Assembly (NCBI GenBank): GCA_026770585.1
Contig: MU646356.1
Location: 986,998-998,657, forward strand
DNA length: 11,660 nt
Direction: 5' to 3'
DNA from: Baffinella frigidus
Lineage: Eukaryota > Cryptophyceae > Cryptomonadales > Baffinellaceae
Both the position numbers and the translations under genes were made by a program. The first letter of the stretch is position 1. The number at the start of each line of letters is the position of its first letter. This document shows positions 1 through 6,494 of the stretch, in pieces. The notes under the pieces were generated by a model that ran no database searches, was not told the DNA's origin, and worked only from the letters and a program-made list of their open reading frames with translations.

Positions 1-96
1 GTGTCTTCTTCTTTATCACTCTCGATACAGGTCCTAAAACAGGCCCTTTAGCCTTGGGTTGAGTGATACAATAGTCCATGAGCCTTGAGAACGGTG

Positions 97-420
97 TGGG
101 TGGCAGAGTTGCGCCAGCGGTTTCAGAAGGAGTCAACGTATGCCAACTTCCAACTCAAGAGTTGGAACTTGCAAGGGGGTTGACTTTTGATTGACCACCA
201 TCACGTCTAAAGTGGTGGGGTGGGTGGCAGAGCTGCTCCAGCGGTTTCAGAAGGACGGCGCCAACCGCGTCTTGGGCGTGGAAAGGACTAGTAGCTGCGA
301 AATCAATGGTGGCTACGTACCATTTAGTACCACGAAACGAACCGTTGCGTCCTGAAATTGTGACTGATGACCTGGTGTGGGTGGCAGAGCTGCTCAAGCG
401 GTTTCAGAAGGACGGCGCGG
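97..420 (+). repeat. Three-copy repeat GTGGGTGGCAGAGCTGCTC..
   Basis: Copies at about 97-138, 221-268 and 376-420 share GTGGGTGGCAGAG.TGC.C.AGCGGTTTCAGAAGGA. Spacings are about 125 and 150 bases. A small hairpin, TTCCAACTC..GAGTTGGAA, lies at 148-167. Confidence 0.75.
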
Positions 421-488
421 ACCTCGGCCTCGACCACAACGAGCCGATTCAGGACGTGTTGCCCCACCGCCTTGTGGATCCGAATTGA
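306..488 (+). CDS. Possible plus-strand terminal coding fragment (WVAELLKRFQKDGA)
   Basis: A plus-strand frame reads VWVAELLKRFQKDGADLGLD, then HNEPIQDVLPHRLVDPN and TGA at 486-488. The same peptide start recurs upstream as VWVAELRQRFQKES (about 97-138) and GWVAELLQRFQKDGA (about 224-268). Differences include silent ones (TTG/CTG, GCC/GCG). The ATG at 306 is not supported; the conserved part starts near 373, so this may be the last exon of a gene running toward the proposed minus-strand gene. No family recognised and no strong acceptor seen. Confidence 0.25.
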   Translation: MVATYHLVPRNEPLRPEIVTDDLVWVAELLKRFQKDGADLGLDHNEPIQDVLPHRLVDPN

Positions 489-495
489 AGGATCC

Positions 496-782
496 TGACA
501 CCACGATGTGCGCCTCGCTGCCGCTGCCTAGCTCATAAGAAACCGCCACCCCCTAGGACCCTACAGTAGGTCTATGCCTAGGGCCCTATCGAAAATTCTT
601 GTGGGTGTGGCCTATATATGATAGATGGACGGCTTATTTGGACGTGACGGTAGTAACTTTTTGTACCGGCTTGTACCTTTTTGTACCGCCTTGTTACAGC
701 CCGGTACTACTACTTTCGGGACGTGACAGCAGTATCAGGATCAAAATGACACCACGATGTGCGCCTCGCTGCCGCTGCCTAG
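496..782. repeat. 36 bp perfect direct repeat, 251 bases apart
   Basis: 496-531 and 747-782 are identical (TGACACCACGATGTGCGCCT, then CGCTGCCGCTGCCTAG), each preceded by AGGATC. Between them lie a half MITE (532-594) and unrelated sequence with TTTTTGTACCGGCTTGTACC (about 658-693). Confidence 0.85.
532..594. mobile_element. Family 1 MITE, left half, 5' truncated
   Basis: Starts at CTCATAAGAAACCGCC, missing the terminal CAGGGGTACCTCG, and stops at CCTAGGGCCCTATCG like the half copy at 1634. It sits directly after the first copy of a 36 bp duplication (496-531, repeated at 747-782). Confidence 0.65.
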
Positions 783-980
783 TCAGAGCCTGGAGATCCT
801 CCCCGTCTGTGCGTCACCCCACCCACTTCGCTACAGCGCAGAAGGGAGCGCACAAGGCCCATTCCTGACAGGATTAAGTACACGCGTGTGTCGTGCGTGT
901 TTCGTGCGTGCGCCGTGCGTGCGAGAGGGTGTGTCATCTGCGCCCTGTCCCGGGTCGTGTCGTGCCCTCCCGAACTAGAG
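783..980. other. No gene seen; CGTG-rich simple sequence
   Basis: Imperfect CGTGCGTG repeats from about 883 to 930 (TCGTGCGTGTTTCGTGCGTG). Overlapping short frames here are composition effects. Confidence 0.45.
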
Positions 981-1197
981 GGATACCTCGTCTACAGGGA
1001 TGGCTGGGTCACACGAACCCAGAAGTTGAGAACCCGCACCGGATTTAGGATCTGCGTGTTCTTAATTTTGCACCAGAGGGTTGACCAAATTTCGCGATCG
1101 CGAAATTCAGTCAACCCTCTGGTACCAAATTGAGAACACGCAGGGATCGAATCCGGTCCATATTCTCAAGCTACAGGTTCGTGTACACGAGGTATCC
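981..1197. mobile_element. 217 bp foldback element with central palindrome
   Basis: The ends GGATACCTCGT and ACGAGGTATCC are inverted copies. Inner matching blocks are ACGAACC, TTGAGAA, ACCGGATT, TGCGTGTTCT, CCAGAGGGTTGAC and AATTTCGCGA. The centre, 1088-1107, is a perfect 20 bp palindrome around GCGATCGC. The left arm holds an extra insert of some 19 bases near 992-1010. It has no open frame of note. I could not settle a target duplication. Confidence 0.65.
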
Positions 1198-1202
1198 ATG
1201 TA

Positions 1203-1317
1203 CAGGGTTACCTCGCTCATAAGAAACCAACCCCCCCTAGGACCCTACAGTAGGCCTATGCCTAGGACCCCATGGCGATCCTAGGGGGGTGGGCGTTTCT
1301 TATGGGAGGTACCCCTG
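1203..1317. mobile_element. Family 1 MITE, full copy (115 bp)
   Basis: CAGGGTTACCTCGCTCATAA after TA (1201-1202) and TTTCTTATGGGAGGTACCCC then TG before TA (1318-1319). It lies beside the right arm of the foldback 981-1197, which ends in GAGGTATCC. Confidence 0.75.
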
Positions 1318-1377
1318 TAGATCGAGGGGCGTCAGACGTGCCTGAACCGCACTGCGTGTCGGGTGGCGATGTGTGCA

Positions 1378-1493
1378 AAGGGGTACTTCGCTCATAAGAA
1401 ACCGCCTTCCCCTAGGAACCTGCAGTAGGCCTATGCCTACGGACCTACGGTGGTCCTGGGGGGGGGCAGTTTCTTATCAGCGAGGTACCCCTG
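1378..1493. mobile_element. Family 1 MITE, full copy
   Basis: AGGGGTACTTCGCTCATAAG at the left (first bases altered) and CAGCGAGGTACCCCTG before TA at the right. The core is CCTATGCCTACGGACCTACG. About 60 bases separate it from the copy at 1203. Confidence 0.75.
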
Positions 1494-1633
1494 TAACACG
1501 GCCCTGAGGGGCTCCTACGAGGCAGACCATCCTCAATTTGAATATCTTTATTTCGAGGACCCCCCCCAGCCTGCGAGGACAGCCTCGCCACCTCAGGACC
1601 CGCCATTCTGTCCAGAGGCGGGCCTACACTGTA

Positions 1634-1706
1634 CAGGGGTACCTCGCTCATAAGAAACCGCCACCCCCTAGGACCCTACAGTAGGGCTATGCCTAGGGCC
1701 CTATCG
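1634..1706. mobile_element. Family 1 MITE, left half only
   Basis: A normal left end after TA (1632-1633), then CCTATGCCTAGGGCC and CTATCG, where it stops at the centre of the element. It abuts the full copy at 1714. The half copy at 532 ends at the same point. GCCATTC..GAGGCGGGCCT flanks the pair on both sides (1610-1625 and 1836-1852). Confidence 0.7.
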
Positions 1707-1713
1707 CACGTTA

Positions 1714-1832
1714 CAGGGGTACCTCGCTCATAAGAAAACGCCCACCCCCTAGCTAGGACCACCATAGGACCATAGACAGGCCTACTGTAGGGTCCTAGGG
1801 GGAGGCGCTTTCTTATGAGCGAGGTACTCCTG
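1714..1832. mobile_element. Family 1 MITE, full copy, reverse orientation (119 bp)
   Basis: CAGGGGTACCTCGCTCATAA after TA (1712-1713); right end CTTATGAGCGAGGTACTCCTG before TA (1833-1834). The core CATAGGACCATAGACAGGCC is the reverse complement of the core in the other orientation. The arms match over at least 30 bases. Confidence 0.8.
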
Positions 1833-1867
1833 TACGCCATTCCCGAGGCGGGCCTCACGAAGCCAGG

Positions 1868-1957
1868 TTAATCGCTGTCCGAGTCGTCGTCCTTGTCGTC
1901 CTTGTCCTCCTTGCCCTTCTTGCCGCCCTTGGCCTTGCGCCGCTCCTTCTTCGCCGT
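1868..1957 (-). CDS. Candidate terminal exon with stop, Lys/Asp/Ser tail
   Basis: Seen: minus-strand TTTGTCCTCTGAAACAG precedes 29 codons and TAA (1870-1868). The peptide begins TAKKERRKAKGGKKGK and ends EDKDDKDDDSDSD. A basic block followed by an acidic Asp/Ser end is a typical C-terminus of nuclear or cytoskeletal proteins; the DSDSD could be a CK2-type phosphorylation site. It joins in phase to KKAK of the exon at 2957. A family 1 MITE starts about 35 bases beyond the stop, in the presumed 3' untranslated region. No polyadenylation signal recognised. Confidence 0.5.
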   Translation of the reverse strand, partial: TAKKERRKAKGGKKGKEDKDDKDDDSDSD

Positions 1958-1974
1958 CTGTTTCAGAGGACAAA

Positions 1975-2050
1975 TGGTCAAAAGTGTCCAAGGGGTGCCG
2001 GTTTAGGTCAAAATGGTCAAAAGGATGCTTGATGGTCAAAAGGGTGCCGG
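1975..2050. repeat. TGGTCAAAA / GGGTGCCGG short repeats
   Basis: ATGGTCAAAAG occurs three times (1976, 2014, 2032) and GGGTGCCGG twice (1994, 2042). It lies just upstream of the terminal exon acceptor. Confidence 0.6.
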
Positions 2051-2062
2051 CTACAGGCGCTA

Positions 2063-2178
2063 CAGGTACCTCGCTCAAACGAACGTGCCTGACCCCTGGG
2101 ACCACCGCAGGGCCCCAGGCACAGGCCTACTTTAGGGTCCGAGGGGGAGGCGCTTTCTTACGAGCAGGGGTACCTCTG
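2063..2178. mobile_element. Family 1 MITE, most diverged full copy
   Basis: CAGGTACCTCGCTCAAACGA at the left and TTTCTTACGAGCAGGGGTAC near the right. The core is in the reverse orientation (GACCACCGCAGGGCCCC..GGCCTACTTTAGGGTCC), like the copy at 1714. Both ends carry changes, so this is probably an old copy. Confidence 0.6.
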
Positions 2179-2268
2179 GTGCATCTGTACAGCAGTCGCT
2201 CGAAAAGAGGGTACAGGGTGTTCCCAGATGAACCTGCCCACCTGCTGCCCCCGCCAGCCGTGTGCTTA

Positions 2269-2385
2269 CAGGGGTACCTCGCTCATAAGAACCCCCCCCC
2301 CCCTAGGACCCTGGAGGAGGCCTATGCCTAGGGCCCTATGGTGGTCCTAGGAGGGTGGGTGTTTCTCATGGGCGTGGTACCCCTG
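2269..2385. mobile_element. Family 1 MITE, full copy (117 bp)
   Basis: Begins CAGGGGTACCTCGCTCATAA after TA (2267-2268) and ends in GGTACCCCTG before TA (2386-2387). The core has CCTATGCCTAGGGCCCTATG and CCTAGG palindromes; a C run follows the left arm. It is in the same orientation as the copies at 1203, 1378 and 1634. Confidence 0.8.
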
Positions 2386-2397
2386 TACGCGAGTGTT

Positions 2398-2990
2398 TCT
2401 CTGTATTTCACAGGATGTGAGAACTGGCCCTAGGACGGGCCCGCCTCGGGCGGAGCGAAACGTCACCTGTGTAGACATTAGTCATTTGGGCTACACCAGT
2501 GTTCACACAGGAGGGTGGGTGGAGCGTGTCCTTAGCCTTCCTGCGCTCCCCGTTTGCATCCAACTAGGCGCGTGTTCGTCTCTGTATTTCACCAACGGGA
2601 TGGCGGCGCAACCTTTCCCTTGTAGGCGCGGGTCTTTCTCTGTGTTCCACAAAAGGGTGGTACGAGAGTGTGTCTCTGTATTTCACAGGAGGGTGGGCGG
2701 GGGCGTGACCTTAGCCTTCTTGATGAAACACATATCCCTTAAGTGACCAGTAGGCTCATACGCCCTACCGTAGGGCCCTAGGACCTTCCTAGGGCTTCCG
2801 CGGGCGATTATTCGCCCGTTGGTCACTTACGGGATAAACACGCGCAAGGCTAAGGTGTGGGCGGGGCGTGTCCTTAGTCTGCTCCTCGGTTGCATCTAGG
2901 CGCGTGTTTTCCTCTGTATTTTACAAGATGGCACAGGAGGGTGGATGGGGCGTGACCTTGGCTTTCTTGCGCTCCTCGCGCTCCTCGGGC
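2398..2990. repeat. Imperfect repeat array, TCTGTATTTCACAGGAGGGT units
   Basis: TCTCTGTATTTCAC or close variants occur at about 2398, 2579, 2636, 2674 and 2904. They are often followed by AGGAGGGTGGG..GGGCGTG, then ACCTTAGCCTTCTTGCGCTC and GTTGCATCTAGGCGCGTGTT. Read on the minus strand, each unit is a decayed piece of the exon at 2957-3022 plus intron. The intact exon lies at its right end. Confidence 0.6.
2735..2834. mobile_element. 100 bp palindromic MITE, family 2
   Basis: Ends TCCCTTAAGTGACCA and TGGTCACTTACGGGA; TA on both sides (2733-2734, 2835-2836). The core CCCTACCGTAGGG is followed by CCTAGGACC and a GGGCGA..TCGCCC hairpin. It has the same length as the copy at 10941-11040. It is inserted in the 2398-2990 repeat array. 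Confidence 0.75.
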
Positions 2991-3022
2991 GTCTCCTCCT
3001 TCTTCGCCTCCCGCTTCGCCGC
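2957..3022 (-). CDS. Candidate internal exon, Lys/Glu-rich, 22 codons
   Basis: Minus-strand GCGGGCAG precedes 22 codons, phase 0 at both ends: AAKREAKKEETP then EEREERKKAK, before GTCACG. A long charged helix is likely. Degenerate copies of its last third (ERRKAK, KKAK) lie downstream at about 2543-2530, 2722-2705 and 2880-2860, always followed by a [GT/GA]CACGC stretch. Because some copies have GA where the donor GT should be, the exon end needs checking. It joins in phase to the terminal exon at 1957. Confidence 0.4.
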
Positions 3023-3033
3023 CTGCCCGCGTG

Positions 3034-3118
3034 TTTGACCATTAATTTGACCATTCATTTGACCATTAATTTGACCATTAATTTGACCCATTAATTTGAC
3101 TATTAATTTGACCATTAA
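3034..3118. repeat. 12 bp tandem repeat x 7 (TTTGACCATTAA)
   Basis: Seven units; one is 13 bases long, and single changes occur in three. The minus strand gives an Ile-Asn-Gly-Gln repeat that is a by-product. It sits just upstream of the exon acceptor at 3022. Related TGGTCAAA repeats occur at 1975-2042 and 6458-6470. Confidence 0.9.
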
Positions 3119-3187
3119 TTTACCCCCGCCCCCCCCCCCGTCCACACGCACGCCTTTTCAACAGACTACCGTTAGTGACCACGCACA

Positions 3188-3230
3188 GGTCTCCTTCCTC
3201 CTTCTTCGCCTTCCGCCCGCCACGTCAATC
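3188..3230 (-). pseudogene. Fragment related to the Lys/Glu exon at 3022
   Basis: Minus strand reads RKAKKEEGDL, resembling KREAKKEETP of the exon. It lacks a clean acceptor. With the copies at 2500-2930 it suggests that this exon has been duplicated several times. Confidence 0.3.
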
Positions 3231-3243
3231 CATCGAACCCTGA

Positions 3244-3313
3244 GATTGCTTGCCTAGAGCGCATCTGTTTCCTTTCACGTGGATCCATGGACGCCACCTC
3301 CCGCGAGACTTGC
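3244..3313 (+). repeat. Left arm of a 70 bp inverted repeat
   Basis: Pairs with 3685-3756. It includes TTGCTTGCCTAG, TTTCCTTTCACGTGGATCCA and CACCTCCCGCGAGA. Both arms carry the same peptide-like frame (HLFPFTWIHGRHLPR), but neither has convincing borders. Confidence 0.7.
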
Positions 3314-3451
3314 GCGTACACGCAGGCCCACACGCAAGCCTCCGTCAGACGCCTGCCTCCACGCCACGTGTCCCTTTTTAGTGGCGAATAGCCTAATACA
3401 CCGGCAGCAAGTGCAGCGCTGGGTCACTCCGTCGAGATTCCAAACCACTTA

Positions 3452-3510
3452 TCCCTGAAGTGGTGAGTAGCCAAATACGCTCCTACTTAGGCCTAACTAG
3501 GGACCTACGA
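3452..3510. mobile_element. Truncated copy of MITE family 2
   Basis: Starts TCCCTGAAGTGGTGAGTAG after TA (3450-3451), matching the left end of the 100 bp elements at 2735 and 10941. It continues to a CTAGGGACC core. The right terminal repeat is absent. Confidence 0.5.
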
Positions 3511-3519
3511 CTTGCTGGG

Positions 3520-3571
3520 GGCATGTATATGCCCCGCTCGCCACTGGCATATATATGCCCCGCTCGCCACT
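3520..3571. repeat. 26 bp tandem duplication
   Basis: GGCATGTATATGCCCCGCTC then GCCACT (3520-3545) is repeated at 3546-3571 with one change (GTATAT to ATATAT). Each contains a small GGCATATA.ATGCC palindrome. Confidence 0.85.
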
Positions 3572-3684
3572 CAAGGTATAATGGGGGGAATACATGGCGG
3601 TCGCGTTGGTATGAGCACAAGTCTCCCTTGCAACCAAAGTTCGACGCGTCGCATCAGCACTTGGAGAAAACAGATCTCGCACTG

Positions 3685-3756
3685 GCAAGCAATCTCGCGG
3701 GAGGTGGCGACCATGGATCCACGTGAAAGGAAACAGATGCACACTAGGCAAGCAAC
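3685..3756 (-). repeat. Right arm of a 70 bp inverted repeat
   Basis: Its reverse complement matches 3244-3313 closely across GCATCTGTTTCCTTTCACGT, GGATCCATGG.CGCCACCTCC and CGCGAGA.TGC. The arms are separated by about 370 bases holding a truncated MITE and a 26 bp duplication. GCAAGCAA.CTCGCG occurs at both ends of this arm. Confidence 0.75.
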
Positions 3757-3842
3757 CTCGCGTCTGAGCTAGCTTCGTTCGCAAGGCCCCTCGGACCCTG
3801 CGGCGTTTCTGAGCTAGGATCTATCTCGAGAGAGAGGGCGAC

Positions 3843-3894
3843 CTTGCGAGCAGCGCGGTCATCCTCGGTCTCGCCCTTCTTCTTCGACGGCCAC
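3843..3894 (-). CDS. Candidate internal exon, Lys/Glu-rich, 52 nt
   Basis: Minus-strand GGTTCGCGGCAG precedes one base and 17 codons, WPSKKKGETEDDRAARK, ending AAG before GTCGCC. The single leading base completes the Arg codon left open by the exon ending at 4526, and the phase 0 end fits the exon at 3022. The donor is weak (GTC rather than GTA or GTG), as at 2956. The open frame continues past it, so the true end is uncertain. Confidence 0.35.
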
Positions 3895-4103
3895 CTGCCG
3901 CGAACCAAGCCCTCGTGATCAGTCAACTCTTGATCGTAGACTCTAGATCGGTCAACTGTCGTGCGTGGGTTCGTCGACTATTATCTGACGGGGAAAACAA
4001 CGAGACGGGGGGAAAGCGAGGTTAATCAACTGTCAAACACCCGCGCCCCCTTCACCTCAGTACAACATGATACAGCCTCATTTCACAATAGTCCCTTCTC
4101 TCG

Positions 4104-4127
4104 CCACCGTGTGGTACCACACGGTGG
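4104..4127. other. 24 bp perfect palindrome
   Basis: CCACCGTGTGGT is followed at once by its exact reverse complement, with a KpnI-like GGTACC centre. It has no loop and no obvious element around it. It could be a dimeric protein site or the remains of a foldback. Confidence 0.7.
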
Positions 4128-4167
4128 GCTTCCGTGCCCTAGCTGAGACCCCCTGCAGGCCCACCAG

Positions 4168-4375
4168 GGCCAAATTCGACCCACCGCAGGATGCCAATGG
4201 CTCAAATTACATCCTTGATTTGGTCCCGCTGCAGGTACACGTACACGTACCCGTAGTCAGCGCTCTCTGGGTCCTAGCGCTGAGTTTTTCAGCCCGAAGG
4301 ATTGCGTTGGGGTAGGAACGAGGCTACTTCTGCAGACCAGACTGGCCCACCGCAGGCTGAAAATGGTTCAAGCCA
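4168..4375 (+). repeat. Diverged direct repeat reading PPQ..NGS..ILDLV
   Basis: About 45 bases near 4180-4224 recur at 4347-4391. In one plus-strand frame they read PPQDANGSNYILDLV and PPQAENGSSHILDLV. The first is bracketed by CTGCAG (4153-4158) and CAG|GTACAC (4232-4240), so it could be a plus-strand exon. Substitutions are spread over all codon positions, so I do not call it coding. It weakly resembles part of a fibronectin type III strand pattern, which I would not rely on. Confidence 0.35.
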
Positions 4376-4525
4376 CATCTTGGATTTGGTCCACTTTGGA
4401 GGGCTTGTGGCCCACCGCGTGCGAGGGCGACGCAGATATACTGAGACTTCACAGTACACCGCCAATCTGAGAAGGAGGCAAGTTCTGCATTGTCGAGGAG
4501 GCTTCCCGGCGGGAAGGAGACATAC

Positions 4526-4584
4526 CGTTTCTCGTAGCGGATGAGCTCTTCTTTCTCCTTCTCAGCGCGCGCCCTGTCCTCCTC
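4526..4584 (-). CDS. Candidate internal exon, charged helix, 59 nt
   Basis: Seen: minus-strand CTCGTGTCTGCTCAG is a good pyrimidine-rich acceptor. It is followed by 19 codons, EEDRARAEKEKEELIRYEK, then CG and a GTATGT donor, the best donor in the window. The leftover CG joins the single G opening the exon at 3894 to make an Arg codon. Heptad-compatible Glu/Lys/Leu/Ile spacing suggests a helical or coiled-coil segment. The next AG downstream is near 4475, but 3894 gives the matching phase. Confidence 0.45.
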
Positions 4585-4604
4585 CTGAGCAGACACGAGA
4601 CACC

Positions 4605-4700
4605 CTTTTCAGACAAGATGACTACACACTTAGCAGCCACCGGGGGCTTCACGGATAAAGTCCATCTACACGACACGATGACCACTTTTCAGACAAGATG
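4605..4700. repeat. Short direct repeat CTTTTCAGACAAGATG
   Basis: The 16-mer occurs at 4605-4620 and, in nearly the same form, at 4685-4700, just upstream (minus-strand sense) of the exon at 4584. Confidence 0.6.
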
Positions 4701-4750
4701 CCCTACAAATACCTTCCTGCGCAGGAATGCTAGCGGGATAGATCGGACAC

Positions 4751-4806
4751 GCCGACGATGCCGGTGCAGAAAACCAAGGCCGACGATGCCGGTGCAGAAA
4801 ACCAAG
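4751..4806. repeat. 28 bp perfect tandem duplication
   Basis: 4751-4778 and 4779-4806 are identical (GCCGACGATGCCGGTGCAGA then AAACCAAG). 28 is not a multiple of three, so a coding role is unlikely. Confidence 0.9.
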
Positions 4807-4944
4807 CCGACCGTCATCGGATCCGTGCAACCGCGCGCGGAGAATACGGTCTTGCCAAATCCACGATATGGTGGCGATCGCCCACTCTTCCGTCCCGTTC
4901 GTACCAGAAAATCCATCTAAACGTAGTTATATAGTCTCAGGCGG

Positions 4945-5460
4945 GTGGGGCGGGTGCGGGGAACACCATCGTATCCAGCGGCTCCTTGCCCTTGGCAGCC
5001 TTCCCCTTGCCGCCCCACCACCTGTCCCGCCACCCCACGAAACCGCCCTCAGTCAGCCTCACGGCACGCCAAAACTGCCTTCCACCTCACGGCACACGAC
5101 CCCCCCCCCCCCTTCAGACCCAAGACACACGAAAATCGCCCTCCGCCAGCCTCCGTCCGCCTTCGAGAACCCAAGAATCACAACGATGGCCCTGGACGGA
5201 GGGACGGGGGGGGGGGGAGGCTGGGAGGGGCTAGGGCTCTCGCTTTCTCTCTCTCACACACACCCGGAGGCCTTCTCCTCCACGATCTGGGCGTGTGTGG
5301 TTCAATGGTTGGAAGGAAGACGGCGGAGGGAGAGAGTGGCTGGGAGGGATGCAACTTGGCAGCGCCCGAGTTCTATCTTCCCCGGATTCCCGGGGATCGT
5401 TGATTCCCGGGGATCCCCTTACCCTGAAATGAATTGCAATGTGTACCTGAATCGTTTAGA
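4945..5460. other. Low-complexity GC-rich stretch without a credible gene
   Basis: Runs of C (5101-5112) and G (5207-5217), a CT/CA tract (5240-5262), repeated CCTCACGGCAC (near 5060 and 5085) and repeated GATTCCCGGGGATC (near 5388 and 5402). A 208-codon plus-strand open frame spans it but is Pro, Ser and Arg rich, as expected of such composition. It lies in the longest stretch between proposed exons. Confidence 0.45.
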
Positions 5461-5529
5461 TGGACACATCATCGAACGCCCCAGTGGCCGCTAAGTGGGT
5501 CTTCAAAAGCTCGCTCCCGCGTCTGTCAC

Positions 5530-5655
5530 GTGGTTGGGTGTTTCTCTACGTTCTTCAAGTGGGGAGGGGCAGGACCCGGCGGGCTCCCCATCCTCGTCCT
5601 CCTCCTCGATACGGGCTTGGGCTGGCCAGGGCTGTAGTTCGCGGATCTCCTCCAC
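5530..5655 (-). CDS. Candidate internal exon, 42 codons, acidic
   Basis: Seen: minus-strand GACACCAG precedes GTGGAGGAGATCC. 42 codons end CAC before a GTGACA donor; phase 0 at both ends. The peptide starts VEEIRELQPWPAQARI, has a Glu/Asp block (EEEDEDGE), and ends SPLEERRETPNH. Two further copies of the start, each behind CAG, lie upstream at 5784 and 6183. Differences in the conserved part fall mostly at third positions. The 3' end is less certain: GTAGAG at 5549 would be an alternative donor but would break phase with the next exon. Confidence 0.4.
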
Positions 5656-5740
5656 CTGGTGTCGCGTGTTGATTATCGAGTGTTGAGTGTCGAGTGTTGA
5701 TTGTCGAGTGGTGAGCATTGGTGATTCAATCGTCAATCGC
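5656..5740. repeat. Simple repeat TGTTGA.TGTCGAG
   Basis: GTGTTGA, TTATCGAG, GTGTTGAG and TGTCGAG alternate from 5666 to about 5712. A related stretch occurs at 6199-6240, beyond the MITE-split copy, so this intron tract was duplicated with its exon. Confidence 0.6.
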
Positions 5741-5744
5741 AGCC

Positions 5745-5784
5745 CTGGCCGTGGCCAGGGCTGCAGCTCGCGAACCTCATCACC
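5745..5784 (-). pseudogene. Diverged copy of the same exon
   Basis: After AAACAG the minus strand reads GDEVRELQPWPRPGLRL. The match covers the first dozen codons only. On the plus strand it is seen as CCTGGCC..GGCCAGGGCTGCAGCTCGCG, and the doubled GGCC half-sites make a small hairpin. Confidence 0.45.
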
Positions 5785-5909
5785 CTGTTTTCGATTGTTC
5801 AGCGGCGAATGTCGCCACTCGCGAATGGCAGAGCACCCAACTCAAAACCGGGCAAGTGGGCACGTGTGTAGGAAATTTCATGACTATTTCCGGGTTTGGT
5901 CACGCCCCC

Positions 5910-6183
5910 CCCCCGGAAACTCCTCATCGTTCTCCTCGATCCGGGCTTGGGCTGGCCAGGGCTGTAGAGCGTTTGCGGTAATTGTTGTCCGTTTTGAACG
6001 TGCGATTTTCCGGTTTTCCGGTTTTCATTTGCCCCCCCCCCCGATTCATTTGTACCAGAGAAGTGTCCATTTAAAACATTCAACGACCTTTACAACATTT
6101 TAAAAAATCGTAAAACCGGAAAATCGCACGTTCAAAACGGACAACAATTACCGCAAACGCTCTAGCTCGCGGATCTCATCCAC
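5910..6183 (-). pseudogene. Exon copy (DEIRELQPWP) split by a MITE
   Basis: Minus strand: AACACAG precedes VDEIREL; the MITE (6162-5967) then interrupts the Glu-Leu region; coding-like sequence resumes QPWPAQARIEENDEE. Against the intact exon at 5655 the changes before the acidic end are GAG/GAT, GAA/GAG and CGT/CGG, all third positions, two of them silent. The insertion should abolish coding unless the element were removed from RNA. Confidence 0.55.
5967..6162. mobile_element. 196 bp MITE with 51 bp perfect terminal inverted repeats
   Basis: Arms 5967-6017 and 6112-6162 are exact reverse complements (start GAGCGTTTGCGG, end CCGCAAACGCTC). TA flanks both ends (5965-5966, 6163-6164). Removing the element and one TA gives GGGCTGTAGCTCGCGGATCTC, matching the uninterrupted paralogue GGGCTGTAGTTCGCGGATCTC at 5630-5650, which is direct empty-site evidence. 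The interior contains a run of C and an AT-rich part with no open frame. Perfect arms indicate a recent insertion; TA duplication suggests Tc1/mariner-type mobilisation. Confidence 0.85.
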
Positions 6184-6329
6184 CTGTGTTCGCGCGGTGC
6201 GTGTCGAGTGTTGAGTGGTGATTGATGCGTGTTGAGTGTGCTGAGGCATTGTGTGTGTGGGGCAATTCATACGGGGAAGAGGGGGGGGGCATCAATACGG
6301 TCAACTACGGTACAGGGCAGCGTGGGTAC

Positions 6330-6367
6330 CGGAACAGCGCGCGCGTCGACTTCAGCAGGGACGGGCC
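6330..6367 (-). pseudogene. Copy of the 3' end of the 6495-6617 exon
   Basis: 41 bases at 6327-6367 are identical to 6492-6532, covering the last 12 codons of the exon and the first bases of its donor. Weaker homology continues leftward on the plus strand (GGTCAACTACGG against GGTCAAATACGG), so intron sequence is included. Confidence 0.6.
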
Positions 6368-6494
6368 ACGTCGAGTGATGAGTATGCTCAGAAATGGGGG
6401 GGCGGAGGGGGGGGGGAGTGATTTATAAGAGGGGTGGGGCATTTTCATATGGTCAAGTTTATATGGTCAAATACGGTCAGGGCGGCGTAGATAC

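Noticed and set aside
1138-1160. tRNA T-arm (GGATCGAATCC)
   Set aside because: The motif lies within an arm of the 981-1197 foldback; no acceptor stem, D-arm or anticodon arm fits around it.
1445-1858. Short proteins containing SLIRN and PLGPYSRP
   Set aside because: They are translations of the palindromic MITE arms and recur wherever a copy lies.
2921-3151. 76-codon minus-strand open frame as one protein
   Set aside because: Its first half is the 12 bp tandem repeat and a G run. Only the Lys/Glu part after the acceptor at 3023 looks like coding sequence, so I call an exon instead.
4868-5494. 208-codon plus-strand open frame with two overlapping long frames
   Set aside because: Three frames are open together in C-rich low-complexity DNA, so lack of stops reflects composition. 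The peptide is Pro/Ser/Arg-rich without a motif.
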